This document shows, in pieces, positions 1 through 7,909 of a stretch of DNA of 18,360 nt; positions within the stretch are counted from its first letter, which is position 1; each line of letters opens with the position of its first letter. The position numbers and the translations under genes are program-made. This stretch comes from Veillonellaceae bacterium UBA5809 (GTDB taxonomy: Bacteria > Bacillota > Negativicutes > Veillonellales > Dialisteraceae). The stretch spans positions 1-18,360 of the forward strand of contig DIDD01000131.1 in the NCBI GenBank assembly GCA_002417965.1. The letters run 5' to 3'. Below the pieces are notes generated by a model that saw nothing but the letters and a program-made list of their open reading frames with translations, was not told where the DNA came from and ran no database searches.

Positions 1-190
1 GTAGGAGGCAATAAAAAAATGAGCTATTACTTTTTTTTATAGCTATTCTCTGTGCGAATGGTGGTCTGACGGTCTGTTTTGTGATATTCTGAGTAAAATT
101 GACGGCGGAGGAATATTCCGTGCCGATGTATGGAGGAGTGTCCTGCAGACAGCGCCGTTCGTTTTTTGGAAGAAGGAGAATGGACACTGT

Positions 191-1441
191 ATGGATCATC
201 TTCGTGGGAAAACACTGGCAGCTTTAATTTTATCAGGTGTGACAGCAGGATTGACCGGGTTTTTGCTGACTGTAGCGCTTCATTATATACAGGCATGGTT
301 TTACAGCGGCGGTATTTACGGAGATATTTCCTTCCGTGAAATGGTAGAGTCGGTCACACCGGCCCACCGTTTGGGCGTGCTTCTGATATGCGGAGCGGCG
401 GCCGGAATTGGATGGTTTTTAATTTACCGGTGGGGTTCTCCTCTGGTCAGCGTCAAAAATGCGGTTCTTCATCCGGAGCGGGGAATGCCCTTTGTGACTA
501 CGCTGTGTCATGGTTTTCTCCAGATTGTGACGGTGGCTATGGGATCGCCTCTGGGGCGAGAGGTGGCTCCCCGGGAGGTCAGCGCTGCTTTTGCAGCACA
601 GTGGATACGTTTATTTAAGGTAGACAACGATGCAAAAAAACTGGTTATGGCCTGTGCAGCCGGTGCCGGTCTGGCTGCTGTTTATAATGTACCCCTGGCA
701 TCGGTTATTTTTATTTTGGAAACGCTGCTGATTGACTGGAAGCCCGTGTCTGTAGCGTCGGCCGTATTGACCTGCGGAATTGCAGTTTATGTAGTTCGTC
801 TGGGTCTGGGAGATCTGGTACAGTATCCGCTGCCCCAGCCTGAGTTTGATGATACCTTGATTATATGGGCTTTTTTTATGGGACCAGTGATTGCCGCCGC
901 TGTATCACTTTTTGAAAAAAGCTTAACCCGGGCTGTTCCTGTATCTCATATGAAAATCAGCAGCATCGCAGTTTCTATAGGAGCTTTTGGATTGATCGGA
1001 TTGATTGCCGCCGTATTTCCGGAGGTGCTGGGAAATGGAAAGGCGGGCAATCAGCTCAGCTTTACCTGTTCTATCGGCTGGAGTTATGCTTTGGGGCTGT
1101 TTGCAGCCAAATGGGCGGCCGTGTGGCTGGCCTCCCGGGCGGGAGCCTTTGGAGGAAGAATTACGCCTACGATGATGCTCGGGGGAATGCTTGCACTGGC
1201 TTCTGTTTTTGCATGGAATGAGATGTTTGCTCCCATTTCGGCGGGTGCAGCCGCTCTGGTCGGGGCAGCGGTGTTTCTCGGGCTGTCACAGAAAATGCCT
1301 ATTACGGCAGCGGTGTTTCTGGTGGAATTGTCCCGGTATTCGCCGTCTTATCTCTTTCCCGTCTGTGTATGTATGGGAACCGCACTGACAGCCCAGTCTT
1401 TTATTAAAAATTTATCAAAGAAAAAGATGAATAAAGTATAA
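191..1441 (+). CDS. ClC-family chloride channel/antiporter-like membrane protein
   Basis: This 416-residue protein is largely hydrophobic, with many predicted membrane helices, and moves anions across the cytoplasmic membrane if it behaves like its family. Two ClC landmarks are visible: GREVAPRE at residues 122-129 stands where the gating-glutamate motif GREGP normally lies (the Glu here is E124), and GAFGGRITPTMMLGG near residue 320 matches the second conserved loop. The first landmark, GSGIP, is replaced by a GSPLVSVKNAV stretch, so this is a divergent subgroup, and ion preference (Cl-, F- or other) cannot be read from the sequence. The ATG at 191 was chosen because AGGAG lies at 174-178. 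It lies upstream of mgtA on the same strand, but mgtA has its own promoter and riboswitch, so the two are probably not tightly co-regulated. The call is a family assignment; the substrate is unknown. Confidence 0.85.
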   Translation: MDHLRGKTLAALILSGVTAGLTGFLLTVALHYIQAWFYSGGIYGDISFREMVESVTPAHRLGVLLICGAAAGIGWFLIYRWGSPLVSVKNAVLHPERGMPFVTTLCHGFLQIVTVAMGSPLGREVAPREVSAAFAAQWIRLFKVDNDAKKLVMACAAGAGLAAVYNVPLASVIFILETLLIDWKPVSVASAVLTCGIAVYVVRLGLGDLVQYPLPQPEFDDTLIIWAFFMGPVIAAAVSLFEKSLTRAVPVSHMKISSIAVSIGAFGLIGLIAAVFPEVLGNGKAGNQLSFTCSIGWSYALGLFAAKWAAVWLASRAGAFGGRITPTMMLGGMLALASVFAWNEMFAPISAGAAALVGAAVFLGLSQKMPITAAVFLVELSRYSPSYLFPVCVCMGTALTAQSFIKNLSKKKMNKV

Positions 1442-1467
1442 ACATTTTAATTCAATCTAGTTTTTGA

Positions 1468-1496
1468 TTGACTTTCTAAGGAGATAGAATTACACT
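1468..1496 (+). promoter_or_regulatory. Promoter for the mgtA riboswitch transcript
   Basis: TTGACT at 1468-1473 and TACACT at 1491-1496 are separated by exactly 17 bases, a good housekeeping-sigma promoter. The predicted start near 1503 places the whole M-box aptamer in the transcript. A short inverted repeat, TCAATC/GATTGA (1452-1457 and 1466-1471), overlaps the -35 element. Confidence 0.65.
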
Positions 1497-1507
1497 GTTT
1501 TTGGTTT

Positions 1508-1737
1508 TACAAATCATATCGGTAGGTGAGGCTACCGCAGGGATACGGGTTGCTGCCGCGGAGTAGTGGAGACACTATGAGAAGGTAAACAGTCCATGTC
1601 GAATCCAAGGCATGGAATAATGCAATTTCATGGCCCTGCGGAGTTAAAGCTTGGACGATGATATTGGCCCGCAGGTATTCTTGTTATATTGGAATTGAGG
1701 CTCTGTCATTGTCTTTGTGCATTGGCAGGGCTTTTTT
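1508..1737 (+). promoter_or_regulatory. M-box (ykoK leader) Mg2+ riboswitch with terminator platform
   Basis: The stretch from about 1520 matches the conserved M-box core. GGTAGGTGAGGCTACC forms the signature small hairpin at 1521-1536, followed by ATACGGGTTGCTGCC, a GGAGACACTATGAGAAGG segment and GTTAAAGCTTGGACG near 1642. A long-range helix pairs CCGCAGGG (1535-1542) with CCCTGCGG (1634-1641). The aptamer is followed directly by an intrinsic terminator. In this RNA class, Mg2+ binding stabilises the fold that favours termination, so low Mg2+ would permit transcription into mgtA. The identity is from conserved sequence; exact aptamer ends and the antiterminator pairing were not worked out. 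Confidence 0.9.
1698..1737 (+). terminator. Riboswitch expression-platform terminator
   Basis: AGGCTCTGTCATTG (1698-1711) pairs with CATTGGCAGGGCTT (1720-1733) through 14 positions, with three G-U wobbles and one mismatch. An eight-base loop separates the arms, and a six-T run (1732-1737) follows. This is the regulated terminator of the M-box upstream of mgtA. Confidence 0.85.
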
Positions 1738-1795
1738 GTATGCCGGATGGAGACATTCAGAAGGCTGCTCTGCCGGGACAGTCAGGAGGTGGAAT

Positions 1796-1933
1796 ATGGA
1801 AGACGACGGCGGGCACAGCGGAAATTCAGAATATGCGGCGGTCAGGGGATATGAGATACCCTCTGTTTCATCCTGCCGTCTGTCAGAGAATCCGGCTGTG
1901 CTTTCGGTATCAATAAAAAGACCGGAGGTATAG
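1796..1933 (+). CDS. Possible 45-residue leader peptide upstream of mgtA
   Basis: A 45-codon reading frame begins at an ATG placed six bases after a perfect AGGAGG (1784-1789), one of the best ribosome sites in the window. It ends with TAG at 1931-1933, four bases before the mgtA ATG at 1938. Its last codons contain the GGAGG used by mgtA (1924-1928), so termination of one ribosome would occur right at the mgtA start region, a typical arrangement for translational coupling. The peptide begins MEDDGGHSGNSEYAAV and ends SIKRPEV; it has no membrane segment and resembles nothing I recognise. By analogy with the mgtL leader of enterobacterial mgtA it could add translational control below the riboswitch, but it has no Pro-rich tract like mgtL. 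Whether it is translated is inferred only. Confidence 0.4.
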   Translation: MEDDGGHSGNSEYAAVRGYEIPSVSSCRLSENPAVLSVSIKRPEV

Positions 1934-1937
1934 AATT

Positions 1938-4634
1938 ATGAAATTTTTGAACATGAAAAACATCACACAGAGAGAAGCTGAGCAGAAAGAAATTCAGAGA
2001 CAGGTCAGGATGAGGCTGGAATGGGCATCTTCTGTCTGTGAACCCGAACTGATGAAGTGTTTGCACAGCAGTTCTGAGGGGGTATCTGTCAAACATATTG
2101 ATGAACTGAGGACACGGTATGGAAGCGGGGCACTGCCGGATCACAGAGGACCAGGATTTCTTTCTGCGGCAGTATTGTCTTTTGTCAATCCGTTTACGGT
2201 TATTTTGACTGCGGTAGGGGTGCTTTCCTTTGCCGCGGATAAAGCGGCGTCATTCTCCGGACAGGGAGATTATTCAGAATTGGTCATCATAGGAATTATG
2301 ATTGCCGTGTCAGGAATTTTACAGTTTCTGCAGAAAATGAAAAACAACAGGGCTGCAGGAGAAATGAAAAAAAGACTGCCTGAGACAGCGGCAGTCAGAC
2401 GTCAGGAAAGAGGACTTTTCTCTATGCCGCTGGAGGAAGCTGTAACAGGGGATATGATGTATCTGTCCCCCGGAGATATAGTGCCTGCGGATATAAGACT
2501 TCTTGAAGGATCAAGGATATCTGTTAGCCAGGCCGTTCTTACAGGAGAAAGCCGCGTCGTTGAAAAATCGGGAGGCAGGAAAGGAGAGGAAGAAGGGGCA
2601 GTCACAGATTATCACAATCTTATTTTTATGGGGACGCGTGTCATCGGCGGATCCGGACGGGGGATTGCCTTATCAGTAGGCATGCAGACACTGTATGGAG
2701 AAATGGCTGCACAGTTGGGATACGGTGCGGGAAACACCGAATTTGAGAAAGGAATCAGGCGGATTTCCCATCTGCTGATTCGATGGATGGTGTTCATGGT
2801 TCCTGCTGTGTGGGTCATTAACGGGTTCACAAAAGGAAACTGGACAGAGGCGGCCCTGTTTGCTTTGTCTGTCGCTGTGGGGCTGACACCGGAAATGCTG
2901 CCTGTCATTGTGAGCGCCTGTCTGGCAAAGGGGACTGCGGCCATGAACCGGCAGAAGACGGCGGTTAAAAGTCCCGGGGCCATGCAGAATATAGGGGCGA
3001 TGGATATACTCTGTACAGATAAAACAGGAACGGTTACACAGGGGAATATGGATGCAGATGATTTTTATGATGCCTGGGGCCGGTTTTCCAAAAAAGCGGC
3101 GGAGCTTGCGTTTCTCGGCAGTCTGTATCAGAGCGGCGGCTCCATGGATGAGGCCGTACAAAAAAATATTCGAGAAAAAAGACTGCTTGAGCTGTCAGCG
3201 TATGAACATGTTTCCTGTACAGGCAAAATTCCTTTCGATTTTAAAAGACGCAGAAGCACAGTGGTGATCCGGGACAGACATCAGTATATGATTACCAGGG
3301 GCGCTTCTGAAGAGGTATTATCTGTCTGCTGTACCGTACGCAGGGACGGAGAGATTGTTCCCATAGACAGCCGCGTTCTCCAGACAATAAAAAAGCAGGC
3401 GGAATTGATGAATGAGAAAGGTTTTACCCTTTTGGCGCTGGCATCAAAAACCGTGGAAGACGGCAGCCATATGTGGGGTCCCGGTGATGAAAGGGATATG
3501 GTTTTTGAAGGATGGATCGTTTTCCGGGATCCTGTCAAAAAATCGGCATACAGTGCTGTCAGGCAGCTGCAGTGCGAAGGTGTGAATATTAAGATTCTTA
3601 CAGGAGATACAGCGGCTGCGGCACAGAGCGTATGCCGGAGACTGGGGATTTCCTGCCGGTCTGTAATAACCGGGCCGGAGATGGAAAAAATGGGTGAAAA
3701 AGAGCTTGGAAAGCGGACGGAGGAAACCGTGATTTTTGCCAGGATGTGCCCGGAACAGAAAGCACAGGTTATCAGGCTGCTCCGGGGAAGAGGACATGTG
3801 ACAGGATATATGGGAGACGGCATGAATGATCTTCCGGCCATGGAAGCGGCGGACGTATCATTTGCGGTAGATACAGCCGCTGATGCAGCGCGGGAAGCCG
3901 CCCAGGTCATTCTCATGCAGCCGGATCTGACCGTTTTGGTCAAGGCGGTCCGGGAAGGGCGGAGAACCTATATAAATATGATTAAATATATTAAAATCAC
4001 GGTGAGTTCCAATTTCGGGAATGCCCTGTCCATATTGGCAGCCAGTATTTTTTTACCTTTTCTTCCCATGCAGCCGATACAGCTGCTGCTCTTAAATATG
4101 GTTTATGATCTGAGCTGCACGGCGCTTCCCTGGGACAATACGGATCCTGAGCTTTTGGAGAAGCCCCGTACATGGAATACGGATTCGCTGTCAAAATTTA
4201 TGTTGTGGATGGGACCTGCGAGTTCTTTTTTTGACATGGTCACTTTTGGCGGACTCTACTTTATTCTTTGCCCTCTTATGACAGACAGCCTTTTTGGGAT
4301 GAAGAATGCAGCAGCGCATTTATATTTTGAGCAGATGTTCCAGACGGGGTGGTTTGTGGAATCACTCTGGAGCCAGATGTTGATTATCCATATGCTGCGT
4401 ACGCCCCGTATTCCATTTCTCCAGAGCCGCGCTTCGGGACAGGTGGAAATATTTACAGCATCCGCTTTGACGGCTGTCATGCTTCTTCCCTTTACCCACG
4501 GGGGCAGTTATCTGGGGCTGGTGCCGCTTCCGCCGGTTTATTTTGCCGCATTGACATGTCTGTTGACGGCTTATATTTTCACAGTGTACATCTTAAAACG
4601 GAGATTTATCCGTTTCTATGGAGAGTTGTTGTGA
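1938..4634 (+). CDS. mgtA: P-type ATPase, magnesium importer MgtA/MgtB type
   Basis: The 898-residue protein has the full P-type ATPase plan: the actuator TGES at residues 202-205, a transmembrane-4 signature LTPEMLP close to residue 318, the phosphorylation motif DKTGT with Asp361, TGDT in the P domain, and the hinge GDGMNDLP starting at 626. The P3B (Mg2+) subclass is indicated by the LTPEMLPVIV helix and by the late segment NMVYDLSCTALPWDNTD followed by KPRTWN and a GPASSFFDMVTF helix, which parallels the equivalent region of enterobacterial MgtA. It should use ATP to bring Mg2+ into the cytoplasm. Start: GGAGG at 1924-1928 with nine bases to the ATG. Expression is predicted to fall at high Mg2+ through the upstream M-box. 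No convincing terminator was seen in the 108 bases after the stop codon. Confidence 0.93.
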   Translation: MKFLNMKNITQREAEQKEIQRQVRMRLEWASSVCEPELMKCLHSSSEGVSVKHIDELRTRYGSGALPDHRGPGFLSAAVLSFVNPFTVILTAVGVLSFAADKAASFSGQGDYSELVIIGIMIAVSGILQFLQKMKNNRAAGEMKKRLPETAAVRRQERGLFSMPLEEAVTGDMMYLSPGDIVPADIRLLEGSRISVSQAVLTGESRVVEKSGGRKGEEEGAVTDYHNLIFMGTRVIGGSGRGIALSVGMQTLYGEMAAQLGYGAGNTEFEKGIRRISHLLIRWMVFMVPAVWVINGFTKGNWTEAALFALSVAVGLTPEMLPVIVSACLAKGTAAMNRQKTAVKSPGAMQNIGAMDILCTDKTGTVTQGNMDADDFYDAWGRFSKKAAELAFLGSLYQSGGSMDEAVQKNIREKRLLELSAYEHVSCTGKIPFDFKRRRSTVVIRDRHQYMITRGASEEVLSVCCTVRRDGEIVPIDSRVLQTIKKQAELMNEKGFTLLALASKTVEDGSHMWGPGDERDMVFEGWIVFRDPVKKSAYSAVRQLQCEGVNIKILTGDTAAAAQSVCRRLGISCRSVITGPEMEKMGEKELGKRTEETVIFARMCPEQKAQVIRLLRGRGHVTGYMGDGMNDLPAMEAADVSFAVDTAADAAREAAQVILMQPDLTVLVKAVREGRRTYINMIKYIKITVSSNFGNALSILAASIFLPFLPMQPIQLLLLNMVYDLSCTALPWDNTDPELLEKPRTWNTDSLSKFMLWMGPASSFFDMVTFGGLYFILCPLMTDSLFGMKNAAAHLYFEQMFQTGWFVESLWSQMLIIHMLRTPRIPFLQSRASGQVEIFTASALTAVMLLPFTHGGSYLGLVPLPPVYFAALTCLLTAYIFTVYILKRRFIRFYGELL

Positions 4635-4742
4635 TTTTTTAAATCGTTTTTTGAAGGGAAGAAACTTTTAGAAAGGGGGTATACTGCACCGAATGGGTAT
4701 CAAATATCTCAGGGAAAATTTATAAAAAATGCATCTGAATAT

Positions 4743-4771
4743 TTGACAAAACGTCCAATGGAAACTATCAT
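4743..4771 (+). promoter_or_regulatory. Promoter of the feo operon
   Basis: A perfect TTGACA (4743-4748) is separated by 17 bases from TATCAT (4766-4771). The predicted start is about 4778, immediately before the Fur-box-like sequence, and the first feo gene begins about 95 bases downstream. Confidence 0.75.
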
Positions 4772-4781
4772 CATAGTATCA

Positions 4782-4800
4782 GATAATGATACTTATTATC
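4782..4800 (+). promoter_or_regulatory. Fur box (ferric uptake regulator operator)
   Basis: GATAATGATACTTATTATC differs from the classical 19-bp Fur consensus at only two positions (17 of 19 match). It begins just after the feo -10 element and covers the expected transcription start, so Fe2+-loaded Fur would block the promoter. The fit of sequence, position and downstream iron-uptake genes makes this a strong call, although binding is inferred. Confidence 0.85.
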
Positions 4801-4871
4801 ATCATCGGTGAATGACCGCAGATCCAGGCCGGGGATTTGATGACTGCGGGACAGGAGGGTGGGAATGAATT

Positions 4872-5084
4872 ATGATGCCATTGACATTGGCGGCGGCCGG
4901 AGAAACTGTTGTAATACGGAAGATTTCGGGAAAAGACACGATGAGACAGCATCTGGCGGATATGGGTTTTGTGGTGGATGCGGAGGTCACTGTAGTCAGC
5001 CGGGTTATGGGAAACCTGATTATACAGGTTAAAGGAAGCCGTGTGGCTATTGACCAATCAGTCGCTTCACGGATTTTCTGCTGA
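4872..5084 (+). CDS. feoA: FeoA domain protein (first copy)
   Basis: A 70-residue SH3-like FeoA protein. The conserved pattern appears as GETVVIRKISG near residue 10, the LADMGF core near 30, and IIQVKGSRVAID near 50. FeoA proteins are cytosolic and assist the FeoB iron permease. It is the first gene after the Fur-controlled promoter, with AGGAGGG at 4854-4860; the ATG at 4872 is followed directly by a second ATG at 4875, and either could be used. It is divergent from the second FeoA downstream, so the pair is not a recent duplication. Confidence 0.88.
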   Translation: MMPLTLAAAGETVVIRKISGKDTMRQHLADMGFVVDAEVTVVSRVMGNLIIQVKGSRVAIDQSVASRIFC

Positions 5085-5120
5085 TGTGTTTTGAAATTGC
5101 CGGGATCGGAGATGAAATGA

Positions 5121-5342
5121 ATGAGAACATTGAAGGATGTTAAAGTGGGAGAAACTGTAACGGTAGCCAAGTTTAACGGCACCGGTCAGACGAAGCGGCG
5201 GATTATGGATATGGGAATTACAAAGGGCACAAAGGTATATGTCAGAAAGGTGGCGCCGCTCGGTGATCCTATTGAATTAACCGTGCGCGGCTATGAACTG
5301 TCAATCCGTAAGGATGAAGCGGAAGCTGTTGAAGTCGAATAA
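5121..5342 (+). CDS. feoA: FeoA domain protein (second copy)
   Basis: A 73-residue FeoA protein with the canonical elements VGETVTVAKFNG, a TKRRIMDMGITKG core, and DPIELTVRGYELSIRKDEA near the C-terminus. It follows the first feoA by 36 bases, and GGAG sits about eight bases before its ATG. Of the two copies this one has the more typical C-terminal half (GDPIELTVRGYELSIR). The two FeoA proteins may form a heteromeric partner for FeoB; that is inference from the tandem arrangement. Confidence 0.9.
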   Translation: MRTLKDVKVGETVTVAKFNGTGQTKRRIMDMGITKGTKVYVRKVAPLGDPIELTVRGYELSIRKDEAEAVEVE

Positions 5343-5362
5343 AAAGAAACGGGCGTAGAAAA

Positions 5363-5407
5363 GAACAGATCCGGTATATACCGGAAAAAGCTCTTATGGT
5401 TCTGTTC
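5363..5407 (+). repeat. Nested inverted repeats between feoA and feoB
   Basis: A perfect 16-bp palindrome, TCCGGTATATACCGGA (5370-5385), lies inside an outer pair GAACAGA (5363-5369) and TCTGTTC (5401-5407). Another stem, CTGCCG/CGGCAG, follows at about 5410-5427. In RNA this would be a compact structured spacer. There is no T run after the palindrome, so it does not look like a standard terminator. Confidence 0.5.
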
Positions 5408-5477
5408 CCCTGCCGCATAACCGGCAGCGGATCATAAGCGCAGGAAACGGGATATTTGTTTCCGGAAGGAGAATAAG

Positions 5478-7613
5478 ATGGCAATTAAGATAGCTTTGGC
5501 GGGCAATCCCAACTGCGGGAAAACGACGCTGTTCAATGAATTGACGGGCAGTACCCAGTATGTGGGAAACTGGCCCGGGGTAACGGTGGAAAAGAAAGAT
5601 GGAGTACTGAAGGGACACAAGGATGTCATTATCCAGGATCTTCCAGGGATCTATTCTTTATCCCCTTATTCACTGGAAGAAAAAGTAGCCAGGAATTATC
5701 TGGTCAATGATCAGCCGGATGTGATCCTGAATATTGTAGACGGAACAAACATTGAACGGAATCTGTATTTGACGACACAGCTTATCGAAGTAGGCATTCC
5801 GGTTGTGATTGCCGTAAATATGATGGATCTGGTTAAGAAAAGCAGAACACGCATCGACATGGCAAGGCTGTCACAGATGCTGGGCTGCCAAGTCGTGGAA
5901 ATCAGTGCATTAAAAGGGAAGGGCTGCATGGAGGCTGCAGAAAAAGCGCTTCAAGAAGCACAGGTACACGTACACCATGAACTCCCCCATGTATTTACGG
6001 GCAGTGTGGAACATGCACTGGCCCATATTGAAGAATCAATTTCCGGTAAAACGGAGGGGCGTCTTCTGCGGTGGTATGCGATCAAGGTCTTTGAGCGTGA
6101 CCATGAAGCTACTGATGCACTCCAGTTGGGCAGTGATGTCCTGGCACATGTGGAAGAACACATCAAGGACTGTGAAAATGAAATGGAAGATGATGCGGAA
6201 AGCATCATCATCAACCAGCGTTATGCATATATTTCCAAGCTGGTAGGCCTGGCTGTTGAAAAGGGTGAATCCGATACGAAGATGACTGTATCCGACCGTA
6301 TTGACCGGGTAGTCACAAACAGGATTCTGGCACTTCCTATTTTTGCAGCGATTATGACACTTATGTATTATATTTCGGTCACGTCTCTGGGACAGACGAT
6401 GACAGACTGGGTTAATGATACGCTCTTCGGAGACATTATCACAAATGCTGCCAACGACGGACTGGCAGCTATTAATGCACCGGACTGGCTGAACAGCCTG
6501 ATTGTAGACGGTATTATAGGAGGAGTCGGAACAGTACTGGGATTTGTTCCGCAGATTCTCTTGATTTTCTTTTTCCTGTCCCTTCTGGAGGATTCCGGTT
6601 ATATGGCCCGGGTCGCATTTATCATGGACCGTATTTTCCGCAAGTTCGGACTGTCCGGCAAATCCTTTATTCCCATTCTGATTGGTACTGGCTGCGGTGT
6701 TCCTGCAGTTATGGCCGCCCGGACGATTGAAAATGAACGGGACCGCCGGATGACGATCATGCTCTGTACATTTATTCCATGTACAGCCAAATCAGTAATC
6801 ATTGCCATGATCACATCTACATTTTTCCCGGGTTCGATCTTTATTGCTCCGGCCATGTATTTCCTGGGGATGGCCGTGATTGTCCTCTCCGGCATAGCTT
6901 TGAAAAAAACGATGTATTTCGGCGGAGATCCGGCGCCTTTTGTTATGGAACTTCCTGCTTATCATATTCCTTCATTCAAGGGAGTTATGATTCATATGTG
7001 GGAAAGGGCCAGAGGCTTTATCATTAAAGCAGGAACGATTATTTTTACAGCCTGCGTTGTCATCTGGTTTCTTTCAAGCTTCAGCTTTACCATGGACATG
7101 GTGGAAATTGAAGACAGCATGATTGCAGCGATCGGTCACGCGATTGCATGGATTTTTGCGCCCCTGGGACTGGGTGACTGGAAGGGAGCAGTTGCTGTAG
7201 TGAGCGCCGAGATGGCCAAAGAGCAGGCTATCGGTACATTGGCAGTTTTGAATGGAGTTGCTGATGCAGATAATGATGCCATGGTGATGGAGGGCATCCG
7301 GACAATGTTTACGCCCATTGCCGCTTTTTCGTTTATGATCCTGAACCTTTTTGATCCTCCCTGCATTGTGGCCATGGCCACGATTGCCAGAGAAATGAAC
7401 AGCCGCAGGTGGGCTGCCCTGGCGATTGGATTTCAGGTCATGATCGGCTATTCACTTGCTTTGATTACTTATCAGCTGGGCAGCTGGCTGTTCTACGGGG
7501 CCGCCTTTGGATTGGGTCAGGCAGTGGCTTTTATCTTAATTGCCGCAGGTATTTATATGATTTTCAGGCCGAAGGTTCATCCTAAATCAGGAGTGGCGGA
7601 AGCCAGATCCTGA
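5478..7613 (+). CDS. feoB: Ferrous iron transport protein B
   Basis: A 711-residue FeoB, the membrane permease for Fe2+. The N-terminal GTPase is complete: P-loop GNPNCGKTT at 9-17, switch region with T36, DLPG at 54-57 and NMMD at 114-117. A helical linker follows to about residue 270, then a polytopic membrane region with the conserved SGYMARVAFIMDR and the core motif PCTAKSVIIAMI, plus a second gate repeat ending FDPPCIVAMATIARE. The length is usual for the family. It lies 135 bases after the second feoA, with GGAAGGAG at 5462-5469 before the ATG. It should be controlled with the rest of the operon from the Fur-box promoter. Confidence 0.95.
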   Translation: MAIKIALAGNPNCGKTTLFNELTGSTQYVGNWPGVTVEKKDGVLKGHKDVIIQDLPGIYSLSPYSLEEKVARNYLVNDQPDVILNIVDGTNIERNLYLTTQLIEVGIPVVIAVNMMDLVKKSRTRIDMARLSQMLGCQVVEISALKGKGCMEAAEKALQEAQVHVHHELPHVFTGSVEHALAHIEESISGKTEGRLLRWYAIKVFERDHEATDALQLGSDVLAHVEEHIKDCENEMEDDAESIIINQRYAYISKLVGLAVEKGESDTKMTVSDRIDRVVTNRILALPIFAAIMTLMYYISVTSLGQTMTDWVNDTLFGDIITNAANDGLAAINAPDWLNSLIVDGIIGGVGTVLGFVPQILLIFFFLSLLEDSGYMARVAFIMDRIFRKFGLSGKSFIPILIGTGCGVPAVMAARTIENERDRRMTIMLCTFIPCTAKSVIIAMITSTFFPGSIFIAPAMYFLGMAVIVLSGIALKKTMYFGGDPAPFVMELPAYHIPSFKGVMIHMWERARGFIIKAGTIIFTACVVIWFLSSFSFTMDMVEIEDSMIAAIGHAIAWIFAPLGLGDWKGAVAVVSAEMAKEQAIGTLAVLNGVADADNDAMVMEGIRTMFTPIAAFSFMILNLFDPPCIVAMATIAREMNSRRWAALAIGFQVMIGYSLALITYQLGSWLFYGAAFGLGQAVAFILIAAGIYMIFRPKVHPKSGVAEARS

Positions 7614-7665
7614 TTCTAGTATAAGAATAACCGGCAGGCGTGATTTGAGGGAAGGAGGAATTGCT

Positions 7666-7848
7666 GTGAATCTCGCATCTATGGCTGTATTGGCTGTTAT
7701 TGCTGTGTTGTTTGCATGGGCAGTATATCATATGGTAAAGAACCGCGGGGGATGTGCCTCCTGCGGCCATGGCGGAAGCTGCCCCATGTGCAGCCATGAG
7801 CCGGGCTGTCCTATATGTGCAAAAAAAGCATCTAAGGCTGTGAAATAA
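7666..7848 (+). CDS. FeoB-associated Cys-rich small membrane protein
   Basis: A 60-residue protein begins at GTG 7666, seven bases after AAGGAGG (7652-7658); an earlier in-frame TTG at 7645 is unlikely because it lies before that ribosome site. Residues 4-24 form one membrane helix. The tail carries six cysteines in three CxxC pairs (C30/C33, C39/C42, C48/C51), with glycines and two histidines between them. Small Cys-rich proteins like this often follow feoB in Firmicutes and may bind Fe or Fe-S or act as a redox accessory; their exact role is not established. It is the last gene of the feo operon. Confidence 0.82.
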   Translation: MNLASMAVLAVIAVLFAWAVYHMVKNRGGCASCGHGGSCPMCSHEPGCPICAKKASKAVK

Positions 7849-7856
7849 GAAAAAGA

Positions 7857-7903
7857 AGCAGTTCCCTTAAAAGCCTGTAAGGCTATAGGGGGCTGCTTTT
7901 TTT
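7857..7903 (+). terminator. feo operon terminator, probably bidirectional
   Basis: AGCAGTTCCCT (7857-7867) pairs with AGGGGGCTGCT (7887-7897) using two G-U pairs, with a small inner hairpin AGCC/GGCT, followed by seven T (7897-7903). The left side is A-rich, so it can also end the minus-strand transcript of the gene that stops at 7910. Confidence 0.85.
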
Positions 7904-7909
7904 GACGGC

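Noticed and set aside
1..42. Seven-codon frame (MSYYFFL) at 19-42 with GTAGGAGG in front and an AGCTAT/ATAGCT inverted repeat.
   Set aside because: Too short, at the window edge, and 150 bases from the ClC start; no attenuation structure can be shown.
1658..1795. Upstream extension of the 45-codon leader frame back to 1658.
   Set aside because: It would lie inside the M-box and its terminator; only the part with its own ribosome site is plausible.
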